The notes beneath the pieces were generated by a model that saw only the letters and a program-made list of their open reading frames with translations, did no database searches and was not told the DNA's origin. The translations under genes and the position numbers were made by a program. This document shows, piece after piece, positions 9,803 through 17,758 of a stretch of 64,000 nt of DNA (its first letter is position 1; every line of letters starts with the position of its first letter). This stretch comes from Sulfuriferula sp. (lineage in GTDB: Bacteria; Pseudomonadota; Gammaproteobacteria; Burkholderiales; Sulfuriferulaceae): contig JARLJL010000022.1 in assembly GCA_031291235.1 (NCBI GenBank), positions 372,001 through 436,000 on the forward strand. The letters run 5' to 3'.

Positions 9803-9882
9803 GTCCCTCTCTTATTACGGGGTAGCCCCGCTATAGATATTATTAAATTATGCGGAATGACGAATCAAGCGAATCACCGCAA

Positions 9883-9906
9883 CGGGCAGCACAGTTGTGC
9901 TGCCCG
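9883..9906 (-). terminator. Hairpin between EF-hand gene and ATP-grasp gene
   Basis: An 11-bp perfect inverted repeat (CGGGCAGCACA and its complement) with a minimal loop lies 9 bp after the EF-hand stop codon. Only TT follows the stem on the minus strand, so it is a weak intrinsic terminator, a Rho-assisted stop or a transcript-stabilising hairpin. It separates the secreted-protein pair from the exporter operon. Confidence 0.5.
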
Positions 9907-9914
9907 ATATTGCT

Positions 9915-10229
9915 TTATTGACGGCTACCCATACGCGAGACCAGATAGGACTCAATCTGTTGCAAGGTAATTTTCCCGCTACCAGCGGTATCGATTGTCG
10001 TAAAATTCTTTGCTACGCGCGGCATACCTTGTTTAGCTTCATCCAGGGTCAAACTGCCGTCATGATCGGTATCTGCCTTATCGAAGCGTGCAGACAATTG
10101 CGCATTCATCTTTTCCATCCGCGCTCCAGTCTGATTGCCTGCAGATGCAGTATCCGCAGCGTGAGCAGTGGGTAATATCAAAGCGCTCGCCAATGTACTT
10201 ACCAACATGAATTTAGTCGCCATGTTCAT
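9915..10229 (-). CDS. Secreted EF-hand domain protein
   Basis: 104 aa from the ATG at 10229; the open frame extends further upstream, but that part overlaps the preceding gene. A signal peptide (about 1-23, ending AHAA) precedes a helical linker and two EF-hand-like loops. The first, DKADTDHDGSLTLDEA, is canonical (D-x-D-x-D-G-x-x-x-x-D/E). The second, DTAGSGKITLQQIE, is degenerate. It should bind Ca2+ in the periplasm or outside the cell. It starts 1 bp after the stop of the Ser/Gly-rich gene and has no clear SD, so translation is probably coupled. Confidence 0.72.
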   Translation of the reverse strand: MNMATKFMLVSTLASALILPTAHAADTASAGNQTGARMEKMNAQLSARFDKADTDHDGSLTLDEAKQGMPRVAKNFTTIDTAGSGKITLQQIESYLVSRMGSRQ

Positions 10230-10230
10230 T

Positions 10231-10764
10231 TTAGTGGGTGGGGCAGGGCACGCTTGCACCCGATGCATCGGTACAAGTCGATGAGTGCGTAACACCCTGT
10301 CCGCTAGTATAGCTCGTGCTACTGTCACGGGTCACGCCAGTCTGAGCGTTCGTAATTTCAGTAGTGCGGCTTTGATTAACGCTACCGTCTGCATTCTTGG
10401 TCGTACTACCGCTAGAGCTGACTGAGCCTTTGCTGCCACTGGCCGAGATACTGCCTTGATGAGTAGCGGAGCCATCAGCGGAACGAGTAGACTGACTGGT
10501 CCGCTTGTATTGTCCGCCGTTGGCGGTCGTGCCTGCAGCACCGCTTGATCGCGTTACATTGCCGGCACCGTCGCTCTTAATGCGATGTCCCTTTGCGAAT
10601 TCGCTCCCATTTTCGCCCTGGTAGGCATGGACGGCTTCAGCTGTATGTCCGCCTTGGGCATTCTTGTGTTGCCATCTTTCTCCAAACGCGAATGCATTGG
10701 TCGATAATGAAGCGGCCATAATCAGACCGGTAATAAGTGATAGTGTGGTTTTATAATGGCGCAT
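10231..10764 (-). CDS. Secreted Ser/Gly/Thr-rich low-complexity protein
   Basis: 177 aa. The signal peptide is clear (SLITGLIMAASLSTNAFAF, probable cleavage after AFA). The mature part is made almost wholly of Ser, Gly, Thr, Asn and Gln, with repeated short units such as SADGSATHQG, NADGSVNQSR and SASGSKGSVSSSG. It ends STCTDASGASVPCPTH with two Cys that could form a disulphide. The SD is strong (AAGGAG, 7 nt from ATG). It is the first gene of a two-gene unit with the EF-hand protein. No known function; an extracellular or periplasmic matrix-like role is only a guess. Confidence 0.65.
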   Translation of the reverse strand: MRHYKTTLSLITGLIMAASLSTNAFAFGERWQHKNAQGGHTAEAVHAYQGENGSEFAKGHRIKSDGAGNVTRSSGAAGTTANGGQYKRTSQSTRSADGSATHQGSISASGSKGSVSSSGSTTKNADGSVNQSRTTEITNAQTGVTRDSSTSYTSGQGVTHSSTCTDASGASVPCPTH

Positions 10765-11050
10765 GATGTTCTCCTTAAATTAAGAAAAAGACAATTACGA
10801 ATAATTCAGGAAACCTCAATGTTCATTTCCGGTTTCCATGATTAAATTATGCAAACAAGTCGTTTCATGCCTATGCGTAATTTGGTACAAGATGTGACAA
10901 AATGTAACTGGTATTTATGACCGTGGTCTCGGCGTTAAAATAGGGTTTATAAACTTAATAATATAATAACTGCTGATTATCATTAAACGAAAATGTCCGG
11001 TTTTTTATAACGCACAACTTCGCATAATGTATATTATGTTAAATAACATG
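10765..11050. promoter_or_regulatory. AT-rich upstream region with phased repeats, likely promoter of the secreted-protein pair
   Basis: No credible gene. The stretch 10884-10910 holds three roughly 10-bp-spaced related units (TACAAGATG, TGACAAAATG, TAACTGG). The last two form a near-palindrome GTGACA-AAA-TGTAAC at 10894-10908, about 130 bp before the start codon of the Ser/Gly-rich gene. Spacing of one helical turn is typical of response-regulator sites. The binding protein is unknown. Confidence 0.35.
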
Positions 11051-11084
11051 CAAAATAAATATGCCCAACCCTCGAGCATATTTA
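11051..11084 (-). terminator. Intrinsic terminator after the Cys-rich small gene
   Basis: A 9-bp perfect inverted repeat (TAAATATGC / GCATATTTA, 11-nt loop) lies about 50 bp after the stop at 11136. On the minus strand it is followed by the T-rich run TTTATTTTG. Confidence 0.5.
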
Positions 11085-11135
11085 AAATACGATTCTGTAA
11101 TATTTGCATTCAGGACAAATGAAAAACCTGAGAAC

Positions 11136-11348
11136 CTATCGCTGCCACTGCGCTACCAATTTGCGACATTCTCGACCCCATTCGCAAATCTCCGTACAGG
11201 TATAACGTTTATCAGTCGCAAAACACGGATCATCCCCACGTTGCAACTGAACCAGTCTGATTATCTGGCCTTTTGAATAATATTCACCGTTTATGCCGAT
11301 CTCGCTTAGCATTTGCGGTGTTCCAATAAAATTGTTGACCTCTACCAT
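11136..11348 (-). CDS. Small Cys-containing SAP-like protein, unknown function
   Basis: 70 aa. A short helix-loop-helix N-terminal half (LSEIGINGEYYSKGQIIRLVQ) resembles a SAP/HeH-type nucleic-acid-binding motif. It is followed by four Cys in DDPCFATDKRYTCTEICEWGRECRK with spacing C-x7-C-x3-C-x5-C, which could bind a metal. The SD is excellent (AAGGAG, 6-7 nt before the ATG) and a terminator-like hairpin follows, supporting a real single gene. Small proteins of this layout are common in Nitrosomonadales, from memory. The open frame on the other strand here is judged a shadow. Confidence 0.6.
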   Translation of the reverse strand: MVEVNNFIGTPQMLSEIGINGEYYSKGQIIRLVQLQRGDDPCFATDKRYTCTEICEWGRECRKLVAQWQR

Positions 11349-11717
11349 GCTTCATCTCCTTGCACTCATATTGATGATGCGAGCATTTAAGCGACGCCGA
11401 ACCATAGCTGTGCAATTAGCAACAACACAGAGCCACCATAAAGTAAAATCACATTTATATTATTGAATTACTTGACCGCTTGCCTGAAGCAGAAAACACA
11501 TATCCACGATAGCTGCATGAGCATACTACCTGTTTCAAATATAGCTAACGATACAGTTAATACAACAACAAATTTCAACTCACAAATGAAATCCGTCATG
11601 AGTCAACCGATAATCGGATATTCAGGTTAACATTGTAAAATGACTATTGTGTGAAATTTATCCAATGCGCAAATAATGACATAATAACTATAAAACTCAA
11701 TCATTTAGGCTACTAAT
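11349..11717. other. Intergenic AT-rich stretch upstream of the histidine kinase
   Basis: 369 bp without a credible gene. It separates the divergent Cys-rich small gene and the kinase gene and must hold both promoters, but no box stands out. The kinase ATG at 11718 has no strong SD (only GGCTACTAAT upstream). Confidence 0.4.
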
Positions 11718-13169
11718 ATGAATAATATTCATGATGACACAGTTGATGGCGCATGGCTGCTTAGCGTTCTGGATGGTTCCTTCAGCGAAATTTATTTTGT
11801 TGACTGCACAACCAGGCGCTTCATCCATGTCAATGAGTCTGCACAGCGAAATTTGCAATACACTATGGATCAGCTGGAAACCATGTCGCCATTGGATATT
11901 GCACCAGAACTAACTGAAGCTTCGCTAAAAACCATACTAAAGCCGTTGCGTAACGGCACAGCCAGTCGAGTCACATATGAAACTGTGCACCATCGGCGCG
12001 ATGGCTCCACTTACCCGATTGAATTCCGATTATTCCGCTCCCCTCCCAACACCGTTCCGGTATTCATTGCGATCGGTAACGATATTAGCCAACATCAAGC
12101 AGCAGCTGTCGCTTTGCAGCTTAGCGAATTGCGGTATCAGGCTATCGTTTCAAACATTCCGGGGCTGGTTTACCAATTCCTGCGCCGTGCCGATGGTCAT
12201 ATCGAATTTACCTATGTCAGCGATCGTTGCGAAGATTTGCTGGATATCACGGCCACACAACTTAAAGCCAATCCTGAATCATTTCTGAATTTGATCATGA
12301 TCGACGACAGGGAAAGCTATCTGACATCCATGCTGCTTTCGGCTCAGCAACTACAAACATGGAACTGGAAAGGCCGAATATGGATCGAAGCATGGCAGGA
12401 TATCAAATGGATAGATATCCGGGCGACGCCGAATGCCATGCCGAATGGCACGGTAGTCTGGGATGGCGTTATTACCAATATTACGCAAACCAAGCTCGAA
12501 GAAATTGAAGCCAAACGCTCAAGCGAGCGACTGGCTGAGCTATCGGCGCATATTCAACAAGTAAAGGAACAGGAACGCATGCGCATCGCACGCGAAGTAC
12601 ATGACGATCTGGGCGGCAATCTGACAGCCATTAAAATGGCGCTCACGCTAGTTAAGCGCCGTCTGTCCAATAAAGATAATGCCTTAATCGAAAAAATAAA
12701 CTATATTGATACACTGGCTGACCGTACTATTGAATCGGTACACCGCATTGCTGGGGATTTAAGGCCCAGCATACTGGATTTCGGCATCGTAGCAGCCATT
12801 GAATGGCAATCGCAGGAATTTGAACGGCAGATGGGTATACCTTGCAACTTCTCCAGCACGGATGAGGATATCGAATTGAATGCCGACCAGGCCACTGCCC
12901 TCTTCCGGGTTTTTCAGGAAGCCCTGACCAACATTAGCAAGCATGCACACGCTACCCGCGTAACCGTTAATCTGAAACGTATCAAAAACAGTATCACACT
13001 AGATATTGCCGACAATGGCCGAGGTATGGAACAATCTGATAGACTTAAACCCCACTCGTTTGGCATACGCGGCATGATGGAGCGCGTAGGCTCTCTCGGT
13101 GGCAAGTTTTCGATTACAGCCAGCCCGAATGCCGGTAGTTCAATATCCATACAAATTCCGTTAAGTTAA
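11718..13169 (+). CDS. PAS-PAS sensor histidine kinase (NarL/HisKA_3 type)
   Basis: 483 aa with no transmembrane segment, so a cytoplasmic sensor. Two PAS domains lie at about 15-130 and 135-265 (the first with NESAQRNLQYTMDQL). A HisKA_3 dimerisation domain has ERMRIAREVHDDLGGNLTA, with H295 as the predicted phosphorylation site, and a HATPase domain carries FQEALTNISKHAHA, ADNGRGM and GIRGMMERV. It phosphorylates the NarL-type regulator encoded 7 bp downstream. The signal is unknown; no heme- or flavin-binding residues are evident. Position beside a diguanylate cyclase and flagellar genes suggests control of motility or biofilm state, which is inference. Confidence 0.87.
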   Translation: MNNIHDDTVDGAWLLSVLDGSFSEIYFVDCTTRRFIHVNESAQRNLQYTMDQLETMSPLDIAPELTEASLKTILKPLRNGTASRVTYETVHHRRDGSTYPIEFRLFRSPPNTVPVFIAIGNDISQHQAAAVALQLSELRYQAIVSNIPGLVYQFLRRADGHIEFTYVSDRCEDLLDITATQLKANPESFLNLIMIDDRESYLTSMLLSAQQLQTWNWKGRIWIEAWQDIKWIDIRATPNAMPNGTVVWDGVITNITQTKLEEIEAKRSSERLAELSAHIQQVKEQERMRIAREVHDDLGGNLTAIKMALTLVKRRLSNKDNALIEKINYIDTLADRTIESVHRIAGDLRPSILDFGIVAAIEWQSQEFERQMGIPCNFSSTDEDIELNADQATALFRVFQEALTNISKHAHATRVTVNLKRIKNSITLDIADNGRGMEQSDRLKPHSFGIRGMMERVGSLGGKFSITASPNAGSSISIQIPLS

Positions 13170-13176
13170 AGCAATC

Positions 13177-13824
13177 ATGACCACTCAAAAAGCCATACGC
13201 GTATTTATTGTTGACGACCACGCCATTGTTCGCGAAGGATTAAAACAAATCCTGGCCGACACCCCCGATCTCGTTGTTGCGGGTGATTCAGAAACTGGAC
13301 ACGAAGCCATCAAACTGGCTCGCCAAGGCAAATACGACATACTGCTGCTGGACATTTCCATGCCAGATCGTAGCGGGATAGAAGTATTAAAACAAATTAA
13401 GAAAGAAGCACCGGATATTGCCGTATTAATGCTATCCATGCACAGAGAAGACCAATACGCCATACGTTCGCTCAAAGCCGGTGCCGCCGGTTATTTGAAC
13501 AAGCAAAGTGCGCCGGCTGAACTGGTCGTCGCAATACGCGAAGTCATTGCTGGACGTAAATACATCAGCAGTGCCCTGGCGCAGGAACTCGCAAATCAAG
13601 TAGGCGGGAATCATCAAGCGGCATTGCATGAAACACTATCCGATCGCGAATATCAAACCATGACCATGATTGCATCAGGCAAATGCGTTAGCGACATTGC
13701 TACGGAATTGAATCTTTCGGTCAAAACCGTCAGCATGTATCGCGCACGCTTGTTGCAAAAAATGAAATTGAAAAATAATGCCGAGCTGATGCACTATGCC
13801 ATGAAAAACCGGCTGGTCGAATAA
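13177..13824 (+). CDS. NarL/FixJ-family response regulator
   Basis: 215 aa. The receiver domain has the acidic pair in FIVDDHAIVREGL, phospho-acceptor D59 (ILLLDISMPD) and a conserved Lys in AAGYLNKQSAP. A C-terminal LuxR-type HTH covers about 147-210 (LSDREYQTMTMIASGKCVSDIATELNLS is the start of it). It is cognate to the kinase just upstream. Its DNA target is unknown. Confidence 0.9.
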   Translation: MTTQKAIRVFIVDDHAIVREGLKQILADTPDLVVAGDSETGHEAIKLARQGKYDILLLDISMPDRSGIEVLKQIKKEAPDIAVLMLSMHREDQYAIRSLKAGAAGYLNKQSAPAELVVAIREVIAGRKYISSALAQELANQVGGNHQAALHETLSDREYQTMTMIASGKCVSDIATELNLSVKTVSMYRARLLQKMKLKNNAELMHYAMKNRLVE

Positions 13825-13917
13825 TGTATAACATGTTGATTAATTTTTATATTTTTAATAATCACAATTAATTTATTTCAAAACCCTAAAGTAGTCCATT
13901 TTTCTGCCGTTAATTAG

Positions 13918-13995
13918 ATGATTGCGCTTTTCAGGTACGATATATCATGATCCTAACTGGAATCGATATTCGTGCACCGAAAAGAGCGCAATCAT
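13918..13995 (+). promoter_or_regulatory. Long imperfect hairpin enclosing the diguanylate cyclase start
   Basis: ATGATTGCGC at 13918-13927 pairs perfectly with 13986-13995. Pairing continues inward, with small bulges, through TTTTC, GGT, ACG and ATAT, so arms of about 35 nt enclose a short loop near 13955. The right arm contains the weak SD (AGAG at 13983-13986) and the AT of the start codon at 13994. In the RNA this would hide the ribosome-binding site, as in thermosensor or leader-controlled genes. Confidence 0.5.
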
Positions 13996-15586
13996 GAAAA
14001 CCCCACCTGAAAATGAAGCACCACAAAATCCCGCTGAAATTGCACGAGAGGCCTTCCGCCGTCTTGCCATGCAGCGTATTGCGCCGACCCCCGAAGCTTA
14101 TCGTACTGCCTACAATGAGATAGCCGGCATAGCCGCAGCAACCGAAGAAGGTCTGAATGCCGAACAGGTACTGACGAATTTTGCCGGACAGCTCACTCAA
14201 TTAACCGGCGAAACTTCCATCTTTGGCAAACGCTTACGCCGTGCTGCGGAAGCCAACGATTGGCAGGATTACGACACCGGACTCACCTCGCTCGTAGAAG
14301 AACAATTAAAACCATCCCTGATTCCCGTTCCGGTCGTGCCAAAAGCCGTAAGCAATGTGGCTCAGGTGATTGCCAGCGACAGTCAGCAAACCCAGCTATT
14401 ACGCGAATTATTAACACGCACCCTGACATTCGCCGTTGCATCGTTATTGTCAAACATACCTGAGCTGGCAGAAGAATCGGAAGCCCTCGGCACAGCCCTC
14501 AAGGATGCCCGAACCGACGAAGAACTAGGCGAAATCGGCAACCGCCTGAAACAATTATGTTTTCGTATAGAACTGAAAAGCGGCGACATAGCCGAACAGC
14601 AAGATCTGCTGCTCAGATTATTCAGGCTACTACTTGATAACGTCAGCTATTTGCTGGAAGACGACAGCTGGTTACGCGGTCAGATCGGAATCGTGCAAAA
14701 TCTGATTTCAGGTCCTATCAATCACCGCTCTCTGGAAGATGCAACGCAAAGTCTCAAAGAAGTCATCTATAAACAGGGCACGCTGAAGGACAGCCTGTCA
14801 GAGGCAAAAATCACTGTCAAAAACATGATCACGATCTTTATAGATCGACTGGGGGCAATTGCAACCAGTACCGGTGATTATCATGGAAAAATCGACTCCT
14901 ATACTCAGAAAATCGCCAAAGCCGAACATATCAGCGAACTGAACAGCATACTGGATGACGTCATGCGCGATACGCGCACCATACAGACTGAAGCATTGCA
15001 ATCGCGCGACCAGATGCTCGCCGCTCGCAATGAGGCTCAGGCTGCCGAAGCGCGCATCCATGCGCTTGAGGCCGAGCTGGCAGAAATCAGCGCTTTAGCC
15101 AGCCACGACCAACTTACCAATAGCCTTAACCGTCGTGGTCTGGATGACGTATTCGAACGCGAGCAGGCTCGTGCCGATCGTCATGGCACAGCACTCAGTA
15201 TCGCAATGCTGGATTTGGACGATTTCAAAAAACTGAATGACACTCACGGCCACGAAGCCGGCGATGAAGCACTGATACACGTAGTACGCATCGTGAAAGA
15301 TACCTTGCGTTCGATGGACGTTATCGGCCGATTCGGCGGTGAAGAATTTGTCGTTGTTCTACCCGACACGCCGCTCAATGAAGCTATCGGAGTCATTACT
15401 CGTCTGCAAAAAGAGCTGACAAAACGTATTTTCATGTACAACAACCAGAAGCTATTCATTACATTTAGCGCTGGCGTAGCAACCCGCAATGCAGAAGAAA
15501 ACCTGCTGGATACGATTAAACGTGCCGATACCGCCATGTACAAGGCCAAAAAATCGGGTAAAAACAGAGTCATAGCGGCAGAATAA
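13994..15586 (+). CDS. Diguanylate cyclase with long helical N-terminal region
   Basis: 530 aa from the ATG at 13994; the frame is open from 13922, but the added 24 residues are encoded by the hairpin arm and look non-coding. The N-terminal 350 residues are soluble, helical and Glu/Leu-rich, with a coiled coil just before the catalytic domain (SRDQMLAARNEAQAAEA). The GGDEF domain at about 370-530 has active-site GGEEF and the inhibitory I-site RSMD five residues before it. It should make c-di-GMP from GTP with product inhibition. The PilZ brake YcgR encoded at 18.1 kb is a likely effector for its product. Confidence 0.88.
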   Translation: MKTPPENEAPQNPAEIAREAFRRLAMQRIAPTPEAYRTAYNEIAGIAAATEEGLNAEQVLTNFAGQLTQLTGETSIFGKRLRRAAEANDWQDYDTGLTSLVEEQLKPSLIPVPVVPKAVSNVAQVIASDSQQTQLLRELLTRTLTFAVASLLSNIPELAEESEALGTALKDARTDEELGEIGNRLKQLCFRIELKSGDIAEQQDLLLRLFRLLLDNVSYLLEDDSWLRGQIGIVQNLISGPINHRSLEDATQSLKEVIYKQGTLKDSLSEAKITVKNMITIFIDRLGAIATSTGDYHGKIDSYTQKIAKAEHISELNSILDDVMRDTRTIQTEALQSRDQMLAARNEAQAAEARIHALEAELAEISALASHDQLTNSLNRRGLDDVFEREQARADRHGTALSIAMLDLDDFKKLNDTHGHEAGDEALIHVVRIVKDTLRSMDVIGRFGGEEFVVVLPDTPLNEAIGVITRLQKELTKRIFMYNNQKLFITFSAGVATRNAEENLLDTIKRADTAMYKAKKSGKNRVIAAE

Positions 15587-15930
15587 GCATCCTATACGGC
15601 ACGAAATAACGAGCTTCATAAAAGCGGCATGCCTGCTATTAGCAGGGCATGTGAGACGGCCTCGGCTATCACCTTAAAATTAAAAAAATCTATAAATTCA
15701 ATATGCTGCCACTGAACTTTCTAAATACACGAACTTCTAACTTTGCCAGCACCGCGACTATCGGTGCAAACGAAACCGTAGAATCGGATAAACTCGCACT
15801 GCGCCGCAATGAAAACTTGATCAAAGACTAAATTTCCAGATTTAGATGCCGTTATTAGATATAAGCACCGTCGATAACTGTCGGCATAAATAACCGGTGG
15901 ATTTACCTAAATCAGCACAAGGATAAAATT
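15587..15930. other. Intergenic region upstream of fliS
   Basis: 344 bp. It contains a hairpin (CATGCCTGCT and AGCAGGGCATG, one-base bulge, 15628-15651) that may end the cyclase transcript, a doubtful 42-codon frame, and GTCGATAA at 15870-15877. That octamer differs from the sigma-28 -10 box GCCGATAA by one base, but no TAAA -35 box sits at the right distance. Confidence 0.4.
15703..15831 (+). CDS. Possible 42-aa small protein, doubtful
   Basis: ATG to TAA, 42 codons, starting MLPLNFLNTRTSNFAS and ending ENLIKD. No SD is present (AATTCAAT before the ATG) and there are no recognisable motifs. It lies between the cyclase and fliS genes, where fliD or flaG might be expected, and could be a decayed gene end. 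Coding status is uncertain. Confidence 0.15.
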   Translation: MLPLNFLNTRTSNFASTATIGANETVESDKLALRRNENLIKD

Positions 15931-16407
15931 ATGTTTGGCACAGCACATAAGGGCGTAAATGCCTATGCAGCAGTAGATATGGAAACAGGCGTGCTTGCTG
16001 CTTCGCCGCACAAATTGATTGTCATGCTGTTTGATGGCGCTAAATTGGCAATAGATCGCGCCTATTTGCATATTCAGAACCATGAAATCGCAGCAAAAGG
16101 ACGCGCTATATCTCATGCCATGGCCATTATTAATGATGGATTGCGTGCCAGCCTGAATAAACAGGTCGGCGGCGAAATCGCTCTGAATCTGGATGCGCTT
16201 TACGAATACATGAGCAATCGCCTGATCGAAGCCAATCTGAAAAACGATCTTGCCATTTTGACAGAAATAAGTGGCCTGATCATTGAGTTGCGGGATGCCT
16301 GGATGATGATAGAGAAAACCGCCCCAGCGGTGCCCATGGCAGCGCCAACCAATAACAGACAAATTGATCCGCTCACTCCTCGTGCTCCATCTTTCGCAAG
16401 GGCCTAA
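15931..16407 (+). CDS. fliS: Flagellar export chaperone FliS
   Basis: 158 aa, slightly longer than usual because of a Pro/Ala tail. It has the FliS hallmarks AYAAVDMETGVLAASPHKLIVMLFDGA, AISHAMAIINDGLRASL and LDALYEYMSNRLIEANLKND. FliS binds the C-terminus of flagellin in the cytoplasm and prevents premature assembly. fliD, usually just upstream, is not present here. fliT follows after 5 bp. Confidence 0.93.
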   Translation: MFGTAHKGVNAYAAVDMETGVLAASPHKLIVMLFDGAKLAIDRAYLHIQNHEIAAKGRAISHAMAIINDGLRASLNKQVGGEIALNLDALYEYMSNRLIEANLKNDLAILTEISGLIIELRDAWMMIEKTAPAVPMAAPTNNRQIDPLTPRAPSFARA

Positions 16408-16412
16408 TCATC

Positions 16413-16748
16413 ATGAACAGCGAAGAAGTAATTGGTCTATATGAGTCCGTCGCTCAAATTACCAGACAGATGCTCGCCGCTGCTCGCCAAGGCGACTGGG
16501 ATCATCTCGCCACGCTGGAATCGCATTGCGCGGGACATGTGCATACCCTGCAAGCAAATGAGGCGCCGGTTAAACTCTCCAGCGAGTTACGCAACCGAAA
16601 AGTAGCGGTCATCAAGCAAATCCTTGCCGATGATCGCGAAATTCGTGATATTACCGAACCATGGATGGCTCAGCTTTCGAATTTGATCAAAAGCACCAGC
16701 ACAGAGCATAAACTCTCCATGACTTATGGTAATCATCAAGTGAGATAA
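16413..16748 (+). CDS. fliT: Flagellar protein FliT
   Basis: 111 aa, all-helical, with the FliT-like opening VIGLYESVAQITRQMLAAARQGDWDHLATLE and ending with a helix carrying REIRDITEPWMAQLSNLI. FliT chaperones the filament cap protein FliD and in enterics also inhibits FlhDC. The order fliS-fliT supports the call. Two base pairs separate it from the next gene. Confidence 0.82.
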   Translation: MNSEEVIGLYESVAQITRQMLAAARQGDWDHLATLESHCAGHVHTLQANEAPVKLSSELRNRKVAVIKQILADDREIRDITEPWMAQLSNLIKSTSTEHKLSMTYGNHQVR

Positions 16749-16750
16749 TC

Positions 16751-17758
16751 ATGCTTTTCCCCCGGCCAGAACCTACAGGCACACGGCCGGTAACGTTAAT
16801 CCAAACGTTATTACCCACCTCCCCGCTTGGCGATATACGGGAAGAAATTCTCCATCGCCTGGCCCAGATCAACCTGGGTCAACAGCTGGAAGCCGATGTT
16901 CAAGCCAAACTGAACGACGGCAGTTTTCTGGTAAAAATTGCAGACGCAACTACCCGCATGAACTTGCCGGCCTCCACCAATGTCGGCGACAAAGTGCCCC
17001 TGACTTTGATCGGCAGAGAGCCAAAACCTACGTTTTTGTTAAATGCAGAATCAACAATCGCAACCGCGACCAGCAGCACGACTTCTTTGAGCGACACAGC
17101 CAAATTAATCAATACCCTGTTACACAATTTGCCCGACAGCAACATACCCACGCCTATTATCGGAAAGACACCGATTATCGCGCACGCAGAAGCGCCAACT
17201 CCGCAATTGGCGCACGCGCTACAAGACACCCTTGCCAAAACCGGCGTGTTTTATGAGTCTCATCTAAATGAATGGATAAACGGACAGAGAACGCTTGCCG
17301 ATATCCAGCAAGAACCCCAAGCCCGACAAACCGAGCAAATCAGTAGCATAGTAACCTCGCCCGGAGTCCAGCTCCCCAGCATGCCAGCCGCAGAGCAGCC
17401 CCTAACCCAGCTGGTCAATCAGCAACTCCAGGTACTCGAACAGAATCGTATCGTTTGGCAGGGCGAAGTTTGGCCGGGTCAGATCATGCGCTGGGAAGTC
17501 AATGAAGACACACCGGAAAATACAACCACATCGACACCTGAACAAACCTCGTGGCGCAGCGAAGTCAGTTTCGAAATGGCCCAATTAGGCACGGTCAAGG
17601 CAACCTTACGACTGACCGGTGGACGATTGGCGCTGCAAATCCATACGGATAATTCGGCAATCGCGATGCAACTGCAAGCACAGAGTAGCAGCCTTAATGA
17701 AGCACTTGCTGCCGCAGGCATTCCATTGGACGGACTACAGGTAAAAGCCAATGAATAA
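16751..17758 (+). CDS. FliK-like flagellar hook-length control protein
   Basis: 335 aa. The N-terminal two thirds are low complexity, Thr/Pro/Gln-rich and disordered. The C-terminal 90 residues match the FliK C-terminal domain: SEVSFEMAQLGTVKATLRL, GRLALQIHTDNSAIAMQLQAQ, LNEALAAAGIPLDGLQV. FliK measures hook length and triggers the FlhB-dependent switch from hook to filament export. This may be a second FliK-like protein rather than the main one, because the usual fliIJK context is missing. It overlaps the next gene by 8 bp. Confidence 0.78.
   Translation: MLFPRPEPTGTRPVTLIQTLLPTSPLGDIREEILHRLAQINLGQQLEADVQAKLNDGSFLVKIADATTRMNLPASTNVGDKVPLTLIGREPKPTFLLNAESTIATATSSTTSLSDTAKLINTLLHNLPDSNIPTPIIGKTPIIAHAEAPTPQLAHALQDTLAKTGVFYESHLNEWINGQRTLADIQQEPQARQTEQISSIVTSPGVQLPSMPAAEQPLTQLVNQQLQVLEQNRIVWQGEVWPGQIMRWEVNEDTPENTTTSTPEQTSWRSEVSFEMAQLGTVKATLRLTGGRLALQIHTDNSAIAMQLQAQSSSLNEALAAAGIPLDGLQVKANE

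Noticed and set aside
10332-10541. Frame inside the Ser/Gly-rich gene, other reading frame
   Set aside because: It arises from the low-complexity codons of the true gene.
8576-10764. Graspetide-like RiPP cluster (ATP-grasp enzyme, exporter, nearby small proteins)
   Set aside because: The nearby small proteins have ordinary Sec signal peptides and lie in a separate unit divided by a hairpin; no leader-core precursor was seen.
11061-11276. 71-codon frame on the plus strand
   Set aside because: It overlaps the well-supported Cys-rich gene on the other strand, has no SD and shows no protein-like motif.
13922-13993. Upstream extension of the diguanylate cyclase
   Set aside because: It is encoded by the left arm and loop of the hairpin and lacks protein-like character.
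15870-15877. Sigma-28 promoter for fliS
   Set aside because: The -10-like GTCGATAA has no matching TAAA -35 box at 14-16 bp, so it is only mentioned.
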